From contig JAJDEU010000034.1 in NCBI GenBank assembly GCA_029259635.1, positions 34,889 to 98,888 on the forward strand: a DNA stretch of 64,000 bases, read 5' to 3'. The position numbers were made by a program, and so were the translations under genes. Origin of the DNA: Planctomycetota bacterium. GTDB lineage: Bacteria; Planctomycetota; UBA1135; GCA-002686595. This document shows, one piece after another, positions 42,534 to 52,928 of the stretch. Position 1 is the first letter of the stretch. Every line of letters begins with the position of its first letter. Under the pieces are notes generated by a model that made no database searches, was not told the origin of the DNA, and was given only the letters and a program-made list of their open reading frames with translations.

Positions 42534-42555
42534 CCGGGTGGGAAGAGTTGCTCGC

Positions 42556-43881
42556 CTAAAAGGAACCGTCGAGCAACAACACGCTCGACGGATTGGCCGC
42601 CGACAGTCGAAAACCACCTGGGCTGGCGGAGTAAGTCAGGGCTTGCATGTCCACATTGACCGCATCCGTCCCGATCCCGAGCTCGTTGATCACGAACTGC
42701 CGCGTGAGTTCGCCCGCGCCCGGAATCTTGCCGACGAATTTCCGCAGAATTGGCGTTGAGATGTGAACCAGCCCGTCGAACGCGAGTGGGTCGAGGACGG
42801 GATCGACGAGTGCTCCGACAAATATAAAGGTGAACGCTCCCGGCGTCCCTCGGACCTTCACCTGAAGAGTCTCACCCTCGCGAACCGGAGAGTTCGTCAG
42901 GAACTCAACGGCGTCAGCGGGCAAAACGGTGTGCGATCCGGCGATGACGATCTCTTCACCGTCCTGGCCAGCGGGGCAGTTGACTCCGGGGGCACCGCCG
43001 CCCATACCGCCAAAGAGCGAAGAGTCGATCTCGGTCAGCGTCCCGATTTTGATCGCGGTAAAGCCAACGACAATTCCCGGTCCTCCGTCTGCCGACGGGT
43101 AGCAATTCATAGCGGCATCCTCGATTCCCCGACCACCGCTACCGCCAAAGAACGCGGAGGCAACTGCCGTCACATCGCTCCCGAGAACGAGCATGGCCTC
43201 TCCACCCGGAGCCGCATGTTGGATGACGCCCGCTCCGTCACCTGAAACTGGGGAACCGCTTCCTCCCAAGAATTGCGAGTAGTGCAAGTCGGCGATCGAG
43301 TTGAAGAGCACCGCGCTTTGTCCGCCGATCGCTCCCGCCGTTCCGCGGCTTCCGGTTCCCGAACTGTGAACGATCGTCACTCGAGAAGAGTTCGCAACGT
43401 TGAGAGATGGAGCCACGGGCACTGCGGTCGGCGTGCTCAAACCTCTGTTCATCGAGACACTCTCCACAAACACCTTGCCGGCGCACCCGGTTAGAGTCAG
43501 GTTGGGCTGGAAGGGGAGCGGCGATGGTATGGCGTCGCCTATGAACAAACCACGCAGCGTGACGCGCTGGTTACTCCCGAGGTTCTGAATCCAAATCGGC
43601 CCGACAACGGGCGGGAGTTGAGTGGGGAAGGGCGTCGAGTTATCAAGTTGACCGGCGATCGTCAGCGACCGGTTTGCAATGATCGCTCCTCCGTAGGACT
43701 CGCCAATGCGCCCGCGAATTAAAATGACATCGCCATCGGAAGCTGCGTCGACAGCGGGCTGAATATCGAGGAAGTTCGCGCCTGGTAGATTGAGCGCGTC
43801 GACAACCCAGACTTTCCCCTGGGCTGAGGAGACAGGCGCCAAGAAGTAGAGGACGAACAGAGCTAGGGTCGGGACCTTCAT
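42556..43881 (-). CDS. Secreted protein with parallel beta-helix character
   Basis: A 441-residue protein with a signal peptide (MKVPTLALFVLYFLAPVSSA, then Q). ATG 43881 begins it; the open frame extends further upstream without sense. The opening DIQPAVDAASDGDVILIRGR is the standard start of pectate-lyase-like right-handed helices. The middle is Gly/Ser-rich with repeated turns (GTGSRGTAGAIGGQSAVLF, AFFGGSGGRGIEDAA). The C-terminal part looks like a beta domain. No catalytic residues are recognisable, so a binding or structural role is as likely as lyase activity. Confidence 0.7.
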   Translation of the reverse strand: MKVPTLALFVLYFLAPVSSAQGKVWVVDALNLPGANFLDIQPAVDAASDGDVILIRGRIGESYGGAIIANRSLTIAGQLDNSTPFPTQLPPVVGPIWIQNLGSNQRVTLRGLFIGDAIPSPLPFQPNLTLTGCAGKVFVESVSMNRGLSTPTAVPVAPSLNVANSSRVTIVHSSGTGSRGTAGAIGGQSAVLFNSIADLHYSQFLGGSGSPVSGDGAGVIQHAAPGGEAMLVLGSDVTAVASAFFGGSGGRGIEDAAMNCYPSADGGPGIVVGFTAIKIGTLTEIDSSLFGGMGGGAPGVNCPAGQDGEEIVIAGSHTVLPADAVEFLTNSPVREGETLQVKVRGTPGAFTFIFVGALVDPVLDPLAFDGLVHISTPILRKFVGKIPGAGELTRQFVINELGIGTDAVNVDMQALTYSASPGGFRLSAANPSSVLLLDGSF

Positions 43882-44593
43882 AGCAGAACTCTCGTTTTGT
43901 TCGGGTGGAGCGGAGTACCCTCTTGTGCAAGACGCGTTCCGCGCTCTCTCGCCATGGCATATTTCACCCCGAATTCGACGGCGAACGAGACGGAGCGTTG
44001 GATGTGCCACCGCCAAGAGATCAGTGCGGGTGAGAACCGAGCCCTTCTTGCGGGTTTACCGATGCACACAGAGACGGGGCGAACACTCGGCAAAAACAGT
44101 TCTTCGATTAACTCGCTCCGCACCCTCGCCACTGTTCGACATCGCGCAGACCGATGTGCGATTAGGATCCTCTCGTTGCCCGGGACATCGCGACATCGGA
44201 GCCTGGACGAACGGGAACTTCGAGTGGACTTCGGAAAGCCCTCGTTCGAGAAACCCTCTTCGCCCACGCGGCTCAGGCCGGAGACACCGTTTTCGTCAGC
44301 TCGGGAGGTGAGCCCTCGCCGGAAGGGGACCCGTCTCGTCGCGGCCGCCATCACGACCGCTCTGACGGGGAGAGCGGGCGCGGTGACGAACTTCTGCTCG
44401 ATCAAGCTTCGATGGGGCCAGCTCAACAATTCTCGGCCGGGCATCGACACTCCAGCCTCCGGGTTAAGTAGACTCGTGCCTAAGTTCGCCCACTCGGCCC
44501 CTTCCCATTCCCAGACCTCCGACTTTGCCAACCTTCGTGTCGCCGCAACCCGAACCTGACCGCCAGCTCCGTTCCAAGCTACGCCCGGGTCGA
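43882..44593. other. Unassigned interval of about 710 bases
   Basis: Long ORFs run on both strands, but all are rich in Arg, Ser and Pro without domain-like patterns or a Shine-Dalgarno, and they look like by-products of high GC. The interval must contain promoters for both flanking genes. I see no RNA gene. Confidence 0.4.
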
Positions 44594-45706
44594 ATGACAG
44601 CGCTCGTCGGCTTGCTCGCGCTGTCGCCGGCTTGCAACTCCCTCAACGCCAAGGTCTACAACCTCGGCGAACTGCATCACGAGGACGCAAAGGTCAGCTA
44701 CAGCGCCGCCGTGATGGGGGACAGCGAGTACATGATGCGTCGTGCATTCAGTGTCTCCGCTCCCTTCGGCGTCGAGTTCGACTTTGCGGAGAAGGACCCC
44801 GACTTGGTTCTGGATCCCTCCGGCGCTTGCCTTCAGCAGCTGATCGGCCTGGAGCGCTATTCGCCAAAGAACGTGCGCCATCTCGCGCTTCGGACAGAGA
44901 TGTACGTCTGGCTCGCCGTCGGAGACCCGTACGTTTTGTCCCGCGAACACTGCGTCGATAGCCTCGCTGTCATGGGCCGCGAGCTCGGTATCGTCCAGCC
45001 CCGCGCTTTTCCCGCGGAAGCTGACCAGCCGACCGTGGAGGAACTAAGCGGCCGAATCGCCGACCTCATCGAAACCGCGGCGCCGATTCTTGGAACGGGG
45101 AAGCGCACGACCGATCGAACACTCGCGGAGTCCTGCGATGCCATTTCGCAACTGCAGCTCGGACTGCCCGCCGGGCGCCGGGTCTTGCGCACCTGTGCCG
45201 TGCTCCTGGATTCTTCCCAATCAGACCGCGCCAGTTTCGAGCCGGTGCGCGAGCTGGTTCGCGACGTCGCCCGTCGATTGACCGAGATGGCGCTTGGACA
45301 GGCTCGTCTCGATCCGGCTCCGGTGGTACGCGCTGCAGCCGTACAAGCCTGGACACACGCGACCGATAATCGCTCGGGTGAGCTGCTCTCGGAGACCTTT
45401 GCGGACCGCGATCCCCAGGTGATGCGCAAGCTCTTTCAGGAACTGGCCGCCCACGGAATACCGCGGCCGATTGCCGAGCTGGACGACGCCGATCGCGTGG
45501 CTTGGGAAGAGAACTGGATCGCCAATCTCGTCAAAGCTGCCCGCGAGCACCCCGATGGAACGGTTTCCGTCGCCGCTTGCAAAGCCCTGGGTGCCTTGTC
45601 CGATGCTGGATTCGAGAGCCTGCGATTTGAAGACTGGGTTGCCTGGTGGATCGAGCGTCAAGCTGCGAGAGCGGATGAGGAAGAAGCCCAGAAGGCTGGC
45701 GCTTGA
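44594..45706 (+). CDS. Lipoprotein with HEAT-like helical repeats
   Basis: A 370-residue protein with a short lipoprotein signal (MTALVGLLALSPAC). ATG 44594 starts it; an earlier in-frame start at 44525 would spoil the signal. The second half contains paired helices resembling HEAT repeats (PAPVVRAAAVQAWTHATD, DPQVMRKLFQELAAHG, DGTVSVAACKALGALSDAG). It is probably an outer- or cytoplasmic-membrane anchored scaffold. The TGA overlaps the TTG start of the next gene (TTGA), suggesting joint function with that membrane protein. Confidence 0.65.
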   Translation: MTALVGLLALSPACNSLNAKVYNLGELHHEDAKVSYSAAVMGDSEYMMRRAFSVSAPFGVEFDFAEKDPDLVLDPSGACLQQLIGLERYSPKNVRHLALRTEMYVWLAVGDPYVLSREHCVDSLAVMGRELGIVQPRAFPAEADQPTVEELSGRIADLIETAAPILGTGKRTTDRTLAESCDAISQLQLGLPAGRRVLRTCAVLLDSSQSDRASFEPVRELVRDVARRLTEMALGQARLDPAPVVRAAAVQAWTHATDNRSGELLSETFADRDPQVMRKLFQELAAHGIPRPIAELDDADRVAWEENWIANLVKAAREHPDGTVSVAACKALGALSDAGFESLRFEDWVAWWIERQAARADEEEAQKAGA

Positions 45707-46947
45707 GCAACTCGACGGAAGAAACTCAAGCGAGCGACGATCTGCCGAGCGCGCCCGCACAGAAGGGCTGGAAGGATCGGCTGAAGCCGCTCGTCGGCAT
45801 CGCCATCCTCGTGGTCGTCTTCTCCCTCCTGGATTTGGGCGGCAGTCTCACTTGGACCACTCCAGAAGGATCGAATGTCCAAGTCAAAGGCGAGGTGGCA
45901 GGAGACTGGCGCGGCGAAGAGATTCGGTTCACGCCCAACGAGGATTGGGAGCGAGGCGAGCTTGTTCCGCCCTTGCTCGCCGACTGGAGTGTGGGCGACC
46001 CCGCGATCTCCGTTCGCGCTGGGCGATCCGAAGATGAAGCTGCCGGCGTCTATACCTGGACACCGCCGGTGCTTCGCATCTTTCGCGACATTGACCTTCG
46101 CTACGTCGCTCTGACGCTGTTTCTATTCTTCATTGGAAACTGCTTGGCGATTACGCGCTGGTGGCGGCTGCTCCGCGGAATCGGACTCCACACGACTTGG
46201 CGCAACGTCTTTCGGCTGAACTTCCTCGGCCTGTTCTTCAACACCGTCGTGCCGGGACTCACCGGCGGTGACTTGGTCAAGACGATCATCGTTGTACGCG
46301 AGAGCCCCGGGCGTCGCACCGATGCCTTCATCTCCGTCATCGTCGACCGTGTACTCGGCCTGATGGCGCTGACCGCACTCGCCACCGTCGTCGTCTTTGT
46401 CGTCCCCGGCTTCGAAGCGCTGCAGTCGGGCATTGTGATCTTCCTCGTCGGCGCCGTTGTCGGTGCGACGGTCTACTTCAGTAAGAAGCTCCGAGCGCTG
46501 GTTCGCTTCGACGCCATGCTCGCCAAGCTTCCGATGGGCGACAAGCTCAAGCTGATCGACAATGCGGTCATGCTCTACTCCGACCAAAAGTTGGAGCTCG
46601 CTTTTGCACTCTTGCTCTCCATCACCAACCACTTCCTCTACATCACCGGGGTCTATTTCCTCGGTGCCGCCTGCGGAGTCTCGACCCTCGAGGTGAGCTG
46701 GAACCAGTACCTGGTCATCGTCTCCATCGCGAATATCATCACCGCGATTCCTACGAGTCCGGGAGGTTTAGGCGTCGGTGAAGCCCTGTACGTCTGGTTG
46801 TTTGGCATGATTGACGCCCGAGGCTCACTCGGCATCGCCGTCAGCCTGACCTTCCGTTTGTGTCAATTGCTGCTGGGCCTGCTCGGCGGCATTTATTTAT
46901 TACTCCCCGGTGCGCGCGAAGAAATCGATTCCGCCCGCCACCAATAG
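45703..46947 (+). CDS. Flippase-like membrane protein (lysylphosphatidylglycerol synthase TM / UPF0104 family)
   Basis: A 414-residue protein with about eight membrane spans. Recognisable pieces are RWWRLLRGIGLHTTWRNVFRLNFLGLFFN, TVVPGLTGGDLVKTIIVVRESPGRR and IPTSPGGLGVGEALYVWLF, the hallmark segments of the family that includes the MprF flippase domain and dolichol-phosphate-mannose flippase-like proteins. An extra periplasmic domain of about 75 residues sits between the first and second spans. It likely moves a lipid-linked substrate across the membrane; the substrate is unknown. Start TTG 45703 overlaps the previous stop. Confidence 0.85.
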   Translation: MSNSTEETQASDDLPSAPAQKGWKDRLKPLVGIAILVVVFSLLDLGGSLTWTTPEGSNVQVKGEVAGDWRGEEIRFTPNEDWERGELVPPLLADWSVGDPAISVRAGRSEDEAAGVYTWTPPVLRIFRDIDLRYVALTLFLFFIGNCLAITRWWRLLRGIGLHTTWRNVFRLNFLGLFFNTVVPGLTGGDLVKTIIVVRESPGRRTDAFISVIVDRVLGLMALTALATVVVFVVPGFEALQSGIVIFLVGAVVGATVYFSKKLRALVRFDAMLAKLPMGDKLKLIDNAVMLYSDQKLELAFALLLSITNHFLYITGVYFLGAACGVSTLEVSWNQYLVIVSIANIITAIPTSPGGLGVGEALYVWLFGMIDARGSLGIAVSLTFRLCQLLLGLLGGIYLLLPGAREEIDSARHQ

Positions 46948-46992
46948 ATTTCGAGCGCCTCGCGCACGGATCTCCCTCCCCATCCTTTTGCT

Positions 46993-47892
46993 ATGTCCCT
47001 GACCGTTATCGGATCCCTCGCTTTCGACAGTATCGAGACCCCCTTTGACAAGCGCGACGAAGCCTTCGGTGGCTCCGCGACTTTCTTTGCCGCCGCCGCT
47101 GCGCGCTTTGGTGAAGTCGGCATGGTCGGAGTCGTCGGAACGGACATGCCGGACCAAAACCTCGCCGATCTGCGCGATCTGGGCATCGACTGCCAAGGCA
47201 TCGAGGTCGCCGAAGGCAAGACCTTTCGATGGGGCGGACGCTACGAGGCGGACTGGAATACACGCACGACCCTGTTCACCGAGCTCAACACCTTTGAGCA
47301 CTTCGATCCCAAAGTTCCCGCTGGCTACCAAGACTCGCCCTTCGTCTTTCTCGCGAACGCCGCTCCCGCGATTCAGATGAAAGCTCTAGAGCAGTTCAAA
47401 AGCCCGCGTTTGGTTGTCGCCGACACGATGAACCTGTGGATCGACATCGCCCGGGACGACCTCGTCGGCTTGCTGAAAAAGATCGACGGCCTGGTGCTCA
47501 ATGACGAAGAGGCGCGGATGCTCTCCGGCGAGAATCACTTGCTCACGGCCGCTCGCAAAGTGCTCGACATGGGTCCGAGCTTTGTTGTTCTCAAGAAGGG
47601 CGAGCACGGAGCCTTCCTGATCGGCAAAGACGTGCACTTCTCGCTGCCGGCCTATCCCGTTGAAAAAGTGGTGGATCCGACGGGAGCGGGGGACTCCTTC
47701 GCAGGTGGCTTCATGGGCTACCTGGCCTCGGTCGCCAACTTCCAGCCGCATACCCTGCGACGCGCGATGGTCTACGGAACGGTCACGGCTTCTTTCTGCG
47801 TCCAAGGCTTCACCATCGAGCCCCTGGTGGCCAATGACCGGGCAGCAATCGAGAGCCGCTACAACGAGATGATCTCCTTCATCACCCTGTAG
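46993..47892 (+). CDS. PfkB-family carbohydrate/nucleoside kinase
   Basis: A 299-residue ribokinase-like kinase. The C-terminal PfkB signature is VVDPTGAGDSFAGGFMGYLA, with the catalytic Asp in GAGDSF. The N-terminal substrate region holds FGGSATFFAAAAARFGEVGMVGVVG, with LVLNDEEARMLSGE and FVVLKKGEHGAFL further on. The substrate could be a sugar, adenosine or an inosine-like compound. It stands alone between the flippase-like gene and recA. Confidence 0.88.
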   Translation: MSLTVIGSLAFDSIETPFDKRDEAFGGSATFFAAAAARFGEVGMVGVVGTDMPDQNLADLRDLGIDCQGIEVAEGKTFRWGGRYEADWNTRTTLFTELNTFEHFDPKVPAGYQDSPFVFLANAAPAIQMKALEQFKSPRLVVADTMNLWIDIARDDLVGLLKKIDGLVLNDEEARMLSGENHLLTAARKVLDMGPSFVVLKKGEHGAFLIGKDVHFSLPAYPVEKVVDPTGAGDSFAGGFMGYLASVANFQPHTLRRAMVYGTVTASFCVQGFTIEPLVANDRAAIESRYNEMISFITL

Positions 47893-48227
47893 GGCCCGGG
47901 CGGGGGGAATCCCGGCGCTCGGTGGACGCCGATTCGAGTACCGATGTGCGGCGGCCCCCTGCTGCTCTGGCTGACTGGCGCCCGTCGTGCCCCAGAAGCT
48001 CATCGAGTGAGCAGCGATCGAGGCCCAGCACGACGGCGGAATTCCGCCATCAGCCTGTGGGGCATCTTGGGCGGATAATTCGGGCTTGGGGAGAAACCGA
48101 TCGGAACTCCGGACGTCCAGCTTCGAAAGGACGTACCCCATTGAGTGGCGCGCCTGGATCACTAGACTCTTGGGCAGGGGGGGCTTAGGCCCAAGCGTGC
48201 TCAGCCGAGCACCGGAAGTAGGAAAAG
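47893..48227 (+). other. Upstream region of recA, no gene seen
   Basis: 335 bases. I looked for a LexA operator of either the CTGT-N8-ACAG or the GAAC-N4-GTTC type and found no convincing match. The recA Shine-Dalgarno-like AGGAAAAG lies at its end. Confidence 0.4.
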
Positions 48228-49421
48228 ATGAAATCGACGCGCTCGAAGACAGAGAAGAAGACGAACACAGGCGCCACCAATAAGAGTGCGGGGGAGAAAA
48301 ACCGCGCACTCCAAGCCGCTCTCTCGGACATTGAGAAGAGCTACGGAGCTGGCTCGATCATGCGGCTCGGTGACGAGTCCCTGATCAAGGAGATCGAAGG
48401 CATTTCGACCAGCTCGATCTCCCTCGACATGGCGCTCGGCGGAAAGGGTGTCCCGAAAGGACGCGTCGTCGAAGTTTATGGACCGGAGAGTTCCGGCAAG
48501 ACCACCCTGACGCTGCACATCATCGCCAACGCGCAAAAAGAGGGCGGAATCTGCGCCTTCGTGGATGCCGAGCACGCGCTCGACCCGTCCTACGCAAGGA
48601 AGCTGGGCGTTCAATTGGACGACCTCTTGGTCAGTCAGCCCGACACGGGTGAACAGGGCCTTGAGATCGTTGAGACTCTCGTGCGCTCGAACGCCGTCGA
48701 TGTCATCGTCATCGACTCGGTAGCAGCGCTCGTTCCGCGTGCTGAGATTGAAGGCGAGATGGGCGACAGCTTCGTCGGCCTTCACGCGCGCTTGATGAGC
48801 CAGGCCATGCGCAAGCTGACCGGCGCCATCGCGAAATCCGATACGCTCGTGATCTTCATCAACCAGATTCGCGAGAAGATCGGGGTCATGTTTGGCAGCC
48901 CGGAGACGACGACCGGCGGCCGCGCGCTCAAGTTTTACTCATCCGTGCGCATGGACATTCGCCGCATCGGGCAGATCAAGGACGGCGAGGTGGTGGTCGG
49001 CAACCGCACCAAGGTCACGGTGGTGAAGAACAAGGTGGCTCCGCCTTTCCGCAAGGTCGAGTTCGACATCATCTACAACGTCGGGATCAGCTACGAGGGC
49101 GACCTGATCGACCTCGGACTCGTCCAGGGCATGGTGCTCAAGTCGGGAACCTGGTTCTCCCTCAAGCACCCGACCGAAGGCGAGATTCGCTTGGGCCAAG
49201 GGCGTGAACGCGCCCGGCGATTCCTGATCGATAATCCCGACCTGGCCAAGGATCTTGAGAATTCGATTCGCGAGAAGATGGCACCGGCTGCTATTGCCGA
49301 CCCTGCCTCCGAGGCTCCGGCAACGGGCGCTGCGGCGAAGGGGGATGTCATTCCCACGCCCGCTCCTTCAGAAGCGGCGACCAAAGAAAAAGCCAAGAGT
49401 CCCGCCGCCTCAGGCAAGTAA
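48228..49421 (+). CDS. recA: Recombinase A
   Basis: A 397-residue RecA that forms filaments on single-stranded DNA, drives strand exchange and triggers LexA self-cleavage. Walker A is [49 protein letters not shown] and [22 protein letters not shown] are all present. The N-terminal 30 residues are basic and the last 50 form an Ala/Pro/Lys-rich tail, longer than in E. coli RecA (353 residues). A strong terminator follows, so it is monocistronic. Confidence 0.98.
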   Translation: MKSTRSKTEKKTNTGATNKSAGEKNRALQAALSDIEKSYGAGSIMRLGDESLIKEIEGISTSSISLDMALGGKGVPKGRVVEVYGPESSGKTTLTLHIIANAQKEGGICAFVDAEHALDPSYARKLGVQLDDLLVSQPDTGEQGLEIVETLVRSNAVDVIVIDSVAALVPRAEIEGEMGDSFVGLHARLMSQAMRKLTGAIAKSDTLVIFINQIREKIGVMFGSPETTTGGRALKFYSSVRMDIRRIGQIKDGEVVVGNRTKVTVVKNKVAPPFRKVEFDIIYNVGISYEGDLIDLGLVQGMVLKSGTWFSLKHPTEGEIRLGQGRERARRFLIDNPDLAKDLENSIREKMAPAAIADPASEAPATGAAAKGDVIPTPAPSEAATKEKAKSPAASGK

Positions 49422-49484
49422 CCGGGACTGAGGAGTAGGCGTGCCGTAGGGCGCTCTCCCGGCAAGGGCTTGCCTGCTCAGACC

Positions 49485-49522
49485 AAGAGGCCCGACCCCG
49501 CAATGCAGGGTCGGGCCTCTTT
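49485..49522 (+). terminator. Intrinsic terminator of recA
   Basis: A perfect 14-bp stem (AAGAGGCCCGACCC with GGGTCGGGCCTCTT) around a nine-base loop, ending in a short T run, 64 bases past the recA stop. Confidence 0.92.
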
Positions 49523-49705
49523 CCATCCGGGCGCATGCTGTCCATTCGCCGTCACCGATCAGCGCGGCGATCTTCCGGTTCGTTCGCGGATTCGAACGGT
49601 CGATCGTCGCTTTGCGCTGCGCTCACCCAATTGCGGAGCAGCCCGCGGTAGGAATAGAGTCGTTCCCCGGTTACAAAACGCCCTCCATTCGAGAGGCAGA
49701 ACCCA

Positions 49706-52420
49706 ATGAGATCTTCCAGCGATACGCCCTCCGAGGCACCGAACCCCGTCCACACTCACCAGCGGGTTCGGCAGACCTTTATCGACTTCTTCACGGAGCG
49801 CGAGCATCGAGCGGTTCCGTCCGGGGGCGTCTTTCCCATAGACGACCCGACGCTGCTCTTCACCAACGCGGGGATGAACCAGTTCAAGGACGTCTTTCTC
49901 GGCACGGGCACGAGGGACTACAAGCGCGCAGTCGACACCCAGAAGTGCATTCGCGTCTCGGGCAAGCACAACGACCTGGAGGAGGTCGGGCGCGACACCT
50001 ACCACCACACGTTCTTTGAGATGCTCGGGAACTGGTCGTTCGGGGACTACTTCAAAGAAGAGGCGATCACGTGGGCGTGGAAACTGCTGACGGAGGTCTA
50101 TGGCCTTCCGAAAGAGCGCTTGTGGGTGACGGTCTTCGGCGGGGAAGAGGGATTGCTACCGGCGGATGAAGAAGCCGAACGGTTGTGGCTGGAGAAGACT
50201 GACGTGGACCCGAGCCATGTCCTGCGCTTCGACCGCCGCGACAACTTCTGGGAGATGGGGGAGACCGGTCCCTGCGGACCCTGCTCGGAGATTCACATTG
50301 ACCGCGGATCGGCAGACTCAAACCCCATGGATGGGGCTGATCCAGAAATCGGCGTCAACGCGGGCAACGAGCGATTCATCGAGCTCTGGAATCTGGTCTT
50401 CATGCAGTTCAACCGACTGGATGATGGCTCGCTCAAGGAGCTGCCGGCTCGGCACGTGGATACGGGCATGGGATTCGAGCGGGTCCTCGCGGTCTTGCAG
50501 GGCAAGAACTCGAACTACGACACCGATCTCTTTCAGCCGATCTTTCGGCGGATCGAAGCGCTCACGGGAAAAACCTATACCAGCAGCGATTCCGAAGAAG
50601 ATGTCGCCTTCCGAGTGATCGCGGATCATGTTCGGGCCTTCAGCTCCGCGGTCGCCGATGGCGCGTTGCCTTCCAACACCGGCCGAGGCTACGTTTTGCG
50701 GCGCCTTGTCCGCCGCGCGGCTCGCTATGGACGGCAGAGCCTGGGGATGGATGCCCCGTTCCTGTTCGAGATTGTCCCCGTTGTCGCGGAAATTCTGGGA
50801 GACGCCTTTCCGGAAATTAGGGAGCGCGAAGAGCACCTCCAACTGCTCCTTCGCAAGGAGGAAGAGTCCTTTGGCCGCACCCTCGGACGTGGGCTGATCC
50901 ACTTCGACAAGCTCCTCGACGGCAAGAGCGAGGGAGCAACTCTCGATGGTCAAAAGGTCTTCGACCTGTATGCGACCTATGGCTTTCCCCGCGATCTTGT
51001 CGAGCTGATGGCGCGTGAACGCGGCATGAGTGTCGATGCGGAGGGTTGGGATACTGCGGAATCGACGCACAAGAACGCCAGCAAGTCCGAAGGCCAGTTC
51101 AAGCAGCTCATCTCCGCGGAACAGCTCGAGGGTATCTCGGCCACCATCTCGACCTATCACGAAGAGGGAGAGCGCTCCCTCAACCTCGAGTCGCAGGCTC
51201 TCGTTCTCGCGGAACGCGAGGGCGTCGAAGACGGGGTATCGATCATTCTTGACTCCAGTCCGTTTTACGCGGAGGCCGGCGGGCAAGCCGGTGATCGGGG
51301 TCTGCTCGAAGGCCTCGATGGATCCTGGCGCATTGAAGTCGACGAGGTCCGCAAGCTCGGTCCCGTCGTCGTTCATCTGGGTCGCTTGGTCGGCGGAGTC
51401 TTGCCCGGAGCGGGGACTCTGGTTCGCGCGACGGTCGACGCGGCTTCCCGCGCTCGGACGAAACAGAACCACACGGGCACTCACCTGCTTCACCAGGCCT
51501 TACGCGAAGTTCTCGGCGATCACGTGCAGCAGCAGGGCTCTTACGTCGGACCCGATCGATTGCGCTTCGACTTCGCCAGTCCGCGCGCGTTGACTCCCGA
51601 CGAAGTCGACGAAGTGGAGCAGACCGTCAACCGAGCGGTGATACGCAATGCACCCGTGGAGACCACGCTGGAGAATTTGGCCGATGCGAAACAGCGCGGA
51701 GTCACCGCGCTGTTCGGCGAGAAATACGAGGACGAGGTTCGAGTCGTCGACGTCGGGGGCTGGTCAACGGAGCTGTGCGGTGGAACTCACGTGGATTCCG
51801 CGGGCGACATTGGCCCCTTTGTCATCGTCAGTGAATCCGCGATCCAAGCCGGCGTGCGTCGCATCGAAGCGGTAACGGGAGAGCAGGCGGTCCGGCGAAA
51901 CCAGGCGCAGCGACGGCTGTTGTCGGAGAGCGCTCGGGCTCTCAAGGCGTCGCCGGAAGAGCTCCCTTCCCGTATTTCGGCCCTCCAAGATCAGGTCAAA
52001 CAGGCAAAGAAGGCCAAGCAAGCCGGCGCTAGTGCCGATGTCGGCGTTGCTCTCGACGCAATCAAAGAGGCCGTCGAAGTGGTCGACGGCGTGACCACCT
52101 GCGTTGCCGATTTGCCAGACATGGACCTCGGCGGCCTGCGGGATTTGGGCACGCGGGCGAAAAGCCTGGCCGATGACTTGGCGGTCGTATTCTTCGGGCG
52201 CGATGGGGGCCGAGTGCCCTTTGTGGCCCTCTGCCAAGGCCAAGCCCTCGAGCGGGGTCTCAAAGCAGGAGAGCTCGCAAAAGTGATCAGCGGCCAGCTC
52301 GGCGGGGGCGGAGGCGGAAAGCCGGACAGCGCGCAGGGTCAGGGTCTTCGGGCAGACGACATCGACGCGGCTCGCCAAGCGGTCCTCGGCGACATTCAAT
52401 CCGCTCTATCCGGGCGTTGA
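49706..52420 (+). CDS. alaS: Alanyl-tRNA synthetase
   Basis: A 904-residue class II enzyme that charges tRNA-Ala. The catalytic domain begins RQTFIDFFTEREHRAVPSGG, with FTNAGMNQFKDVFLG and HHTFFEMLGNWSFGDYFKEE. The editing domain has its zinc/hydrolysis residues in NHTGTHLLHQAL and ELCGGTHVDSAGDIG. The C-terminal C-Ala domain ends in a glycine-rich GQLGGGGGGKPDSAQGQG segment, typical of AlaRS. Length is normal (about 875). Confidence 0.98.
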   Translation: MRSSSDTPSEAPNPVHTHQRVRQTFIDFFTEREHRAVPSGGVFPIDDPTLLFTNAGMNQFKDVFLGTGTRDYKRAVDTQKCIRVSGKHNDLEEVGRDTYHHTFFEMLGNWSFGDYFKEEAITWAWKLLTEVYGLPKERLWVTVFGGEEGLLPADEEAERLWLEKTDVDPSHVLRFDRRDNFWEMGETGPCGPCSEIHIDRGSADSNPMDGADPEIGVNAGNERFIELWNLVFMQFNRLDDGSLKELPARHVDTGMGFERVLAVLQGKNSNYDTDLFQPIFRRIEALTGKTYTSSDSEEDVAFRVIADHVRAFSSAVADGALPSNTGRGYVLRRLVRRAARYGRQSLGMDAPFLFEIVPVVAEILGDAFPEIREREEHLQLLLRKEEESFGRTLGRGLIHFDKLLDGKSEGATLDGQKVFDLYATYGFPRDLVELMARERGMSVDAEGWDTAESTHKNASKSEGQFKQLISAEQLEGISATISTYHEEGERSLNLESQALVLAEREGVEDGVSIILDSSPFYAEAGGQAGDRGLLEGLDGSWRIEVDEVRKLGPVVVHLGRLVGGVLPGAGTLVRATVDAASRARTKQNHTGTHLLHQALREVLGDHVQQQGSYVGPDRLRFDFASPRALTPDEVDEVEQTVNRAVIRNAPVETTLENLADAKQRGVTALFGEKYEDEVRVVDVGGWSTELCGGTHVDSAGDIGPFVIVSESAIQAGVRRIEAVTGEQAVRRNQAQRRLLSESARALKASPEELPSRISALQDQVKQAKKAKQAGASADVGVALDAIKEAVEVVDGVTTCVADLPDMDLGGLRDLGTRAKSLADDLAVVFFGRDGGRVPFVALCQGQALERGLKAGELAKVISGQLGGGGGGKPDSAQGQGLRADDIDAARQAVLGDIQSALSGR

Positions 52421-52594
52421 CACTCCCTTTAGGCACCGCTAACCTTCTCCCGCTTCGGGGCTGTCCCCGACCTTATCAGCCCAATTGATTTCCCCTCGAT
52501 CGGCACGAATTAGCTTTCGTGTGTCGATGGGACCGGCGCAAATCCGTGCGCTACTTTCGATTACGCCGTTGCGTAGTCTTTCCGTTTATCCGTC

Positions 52595-52801
52595 ATGGCA
52601 CACCCCAAACGCCGTCAGTCTACTCATCGTCAAGGCATTCGCCGCTCTCACCTCGCGATGAAGCCCGTCCAGGCGCATCACTGTGATCGTTGCGGTGCCG
52701 CCGCGCGCTCCCACACGGTTTGCGATAACTGTGGCTATTACGGCTTTGCAAAAGGCAGCGACAAGCGCGGTACCGAGGTCATTCAGAAGGAAGAATTCTA
52801 G
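52595..52801 (+). CDS. rpmF: 50S ribosomal protein L32
   Basis: A 68-residue ribosomal protein. It starts AHPKRRQSTHRQGIRRSHLA and carries the zinc ribbon C-x2-C ... C-x2-C (HHCDRCGAAA, TVCDNCGYY), so it is the zinc-binding form. It heads the fatty-acid gene cluster, an order found in many bacteria. Confidence 0.96.
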   Translation: MAHPKRRQSTHRQGIRRSHLAMKPVQAHHCDRCGAAARSHTVCDNCGYYGFAKGSDKRGTEVIQKEEF

Positions 52802-52928
52802 CCCTGTCTCTTCCAACGGCGGAAGAATCTGGCTGCGCCGCTTTCGTCGAGATCGTTGATCGGCGGGCATTTTTTGAATCGACCCGTTTCATTTCGCTCA
52901 CCACGGACGCCAGAAGATTGTTTAGCGC

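Noticed and set aside
43897..44559. Long ORFs on both strands between two secreted-protein genes
   Set aside because: Arg/Ser/Pro-rich composition, no start context and no domain pattern; both look like high-GC artefacts.
48000..48227. LexA operator upstream of recA
   Set aside because: No match to either common SOS-box consensus could be found by eye.
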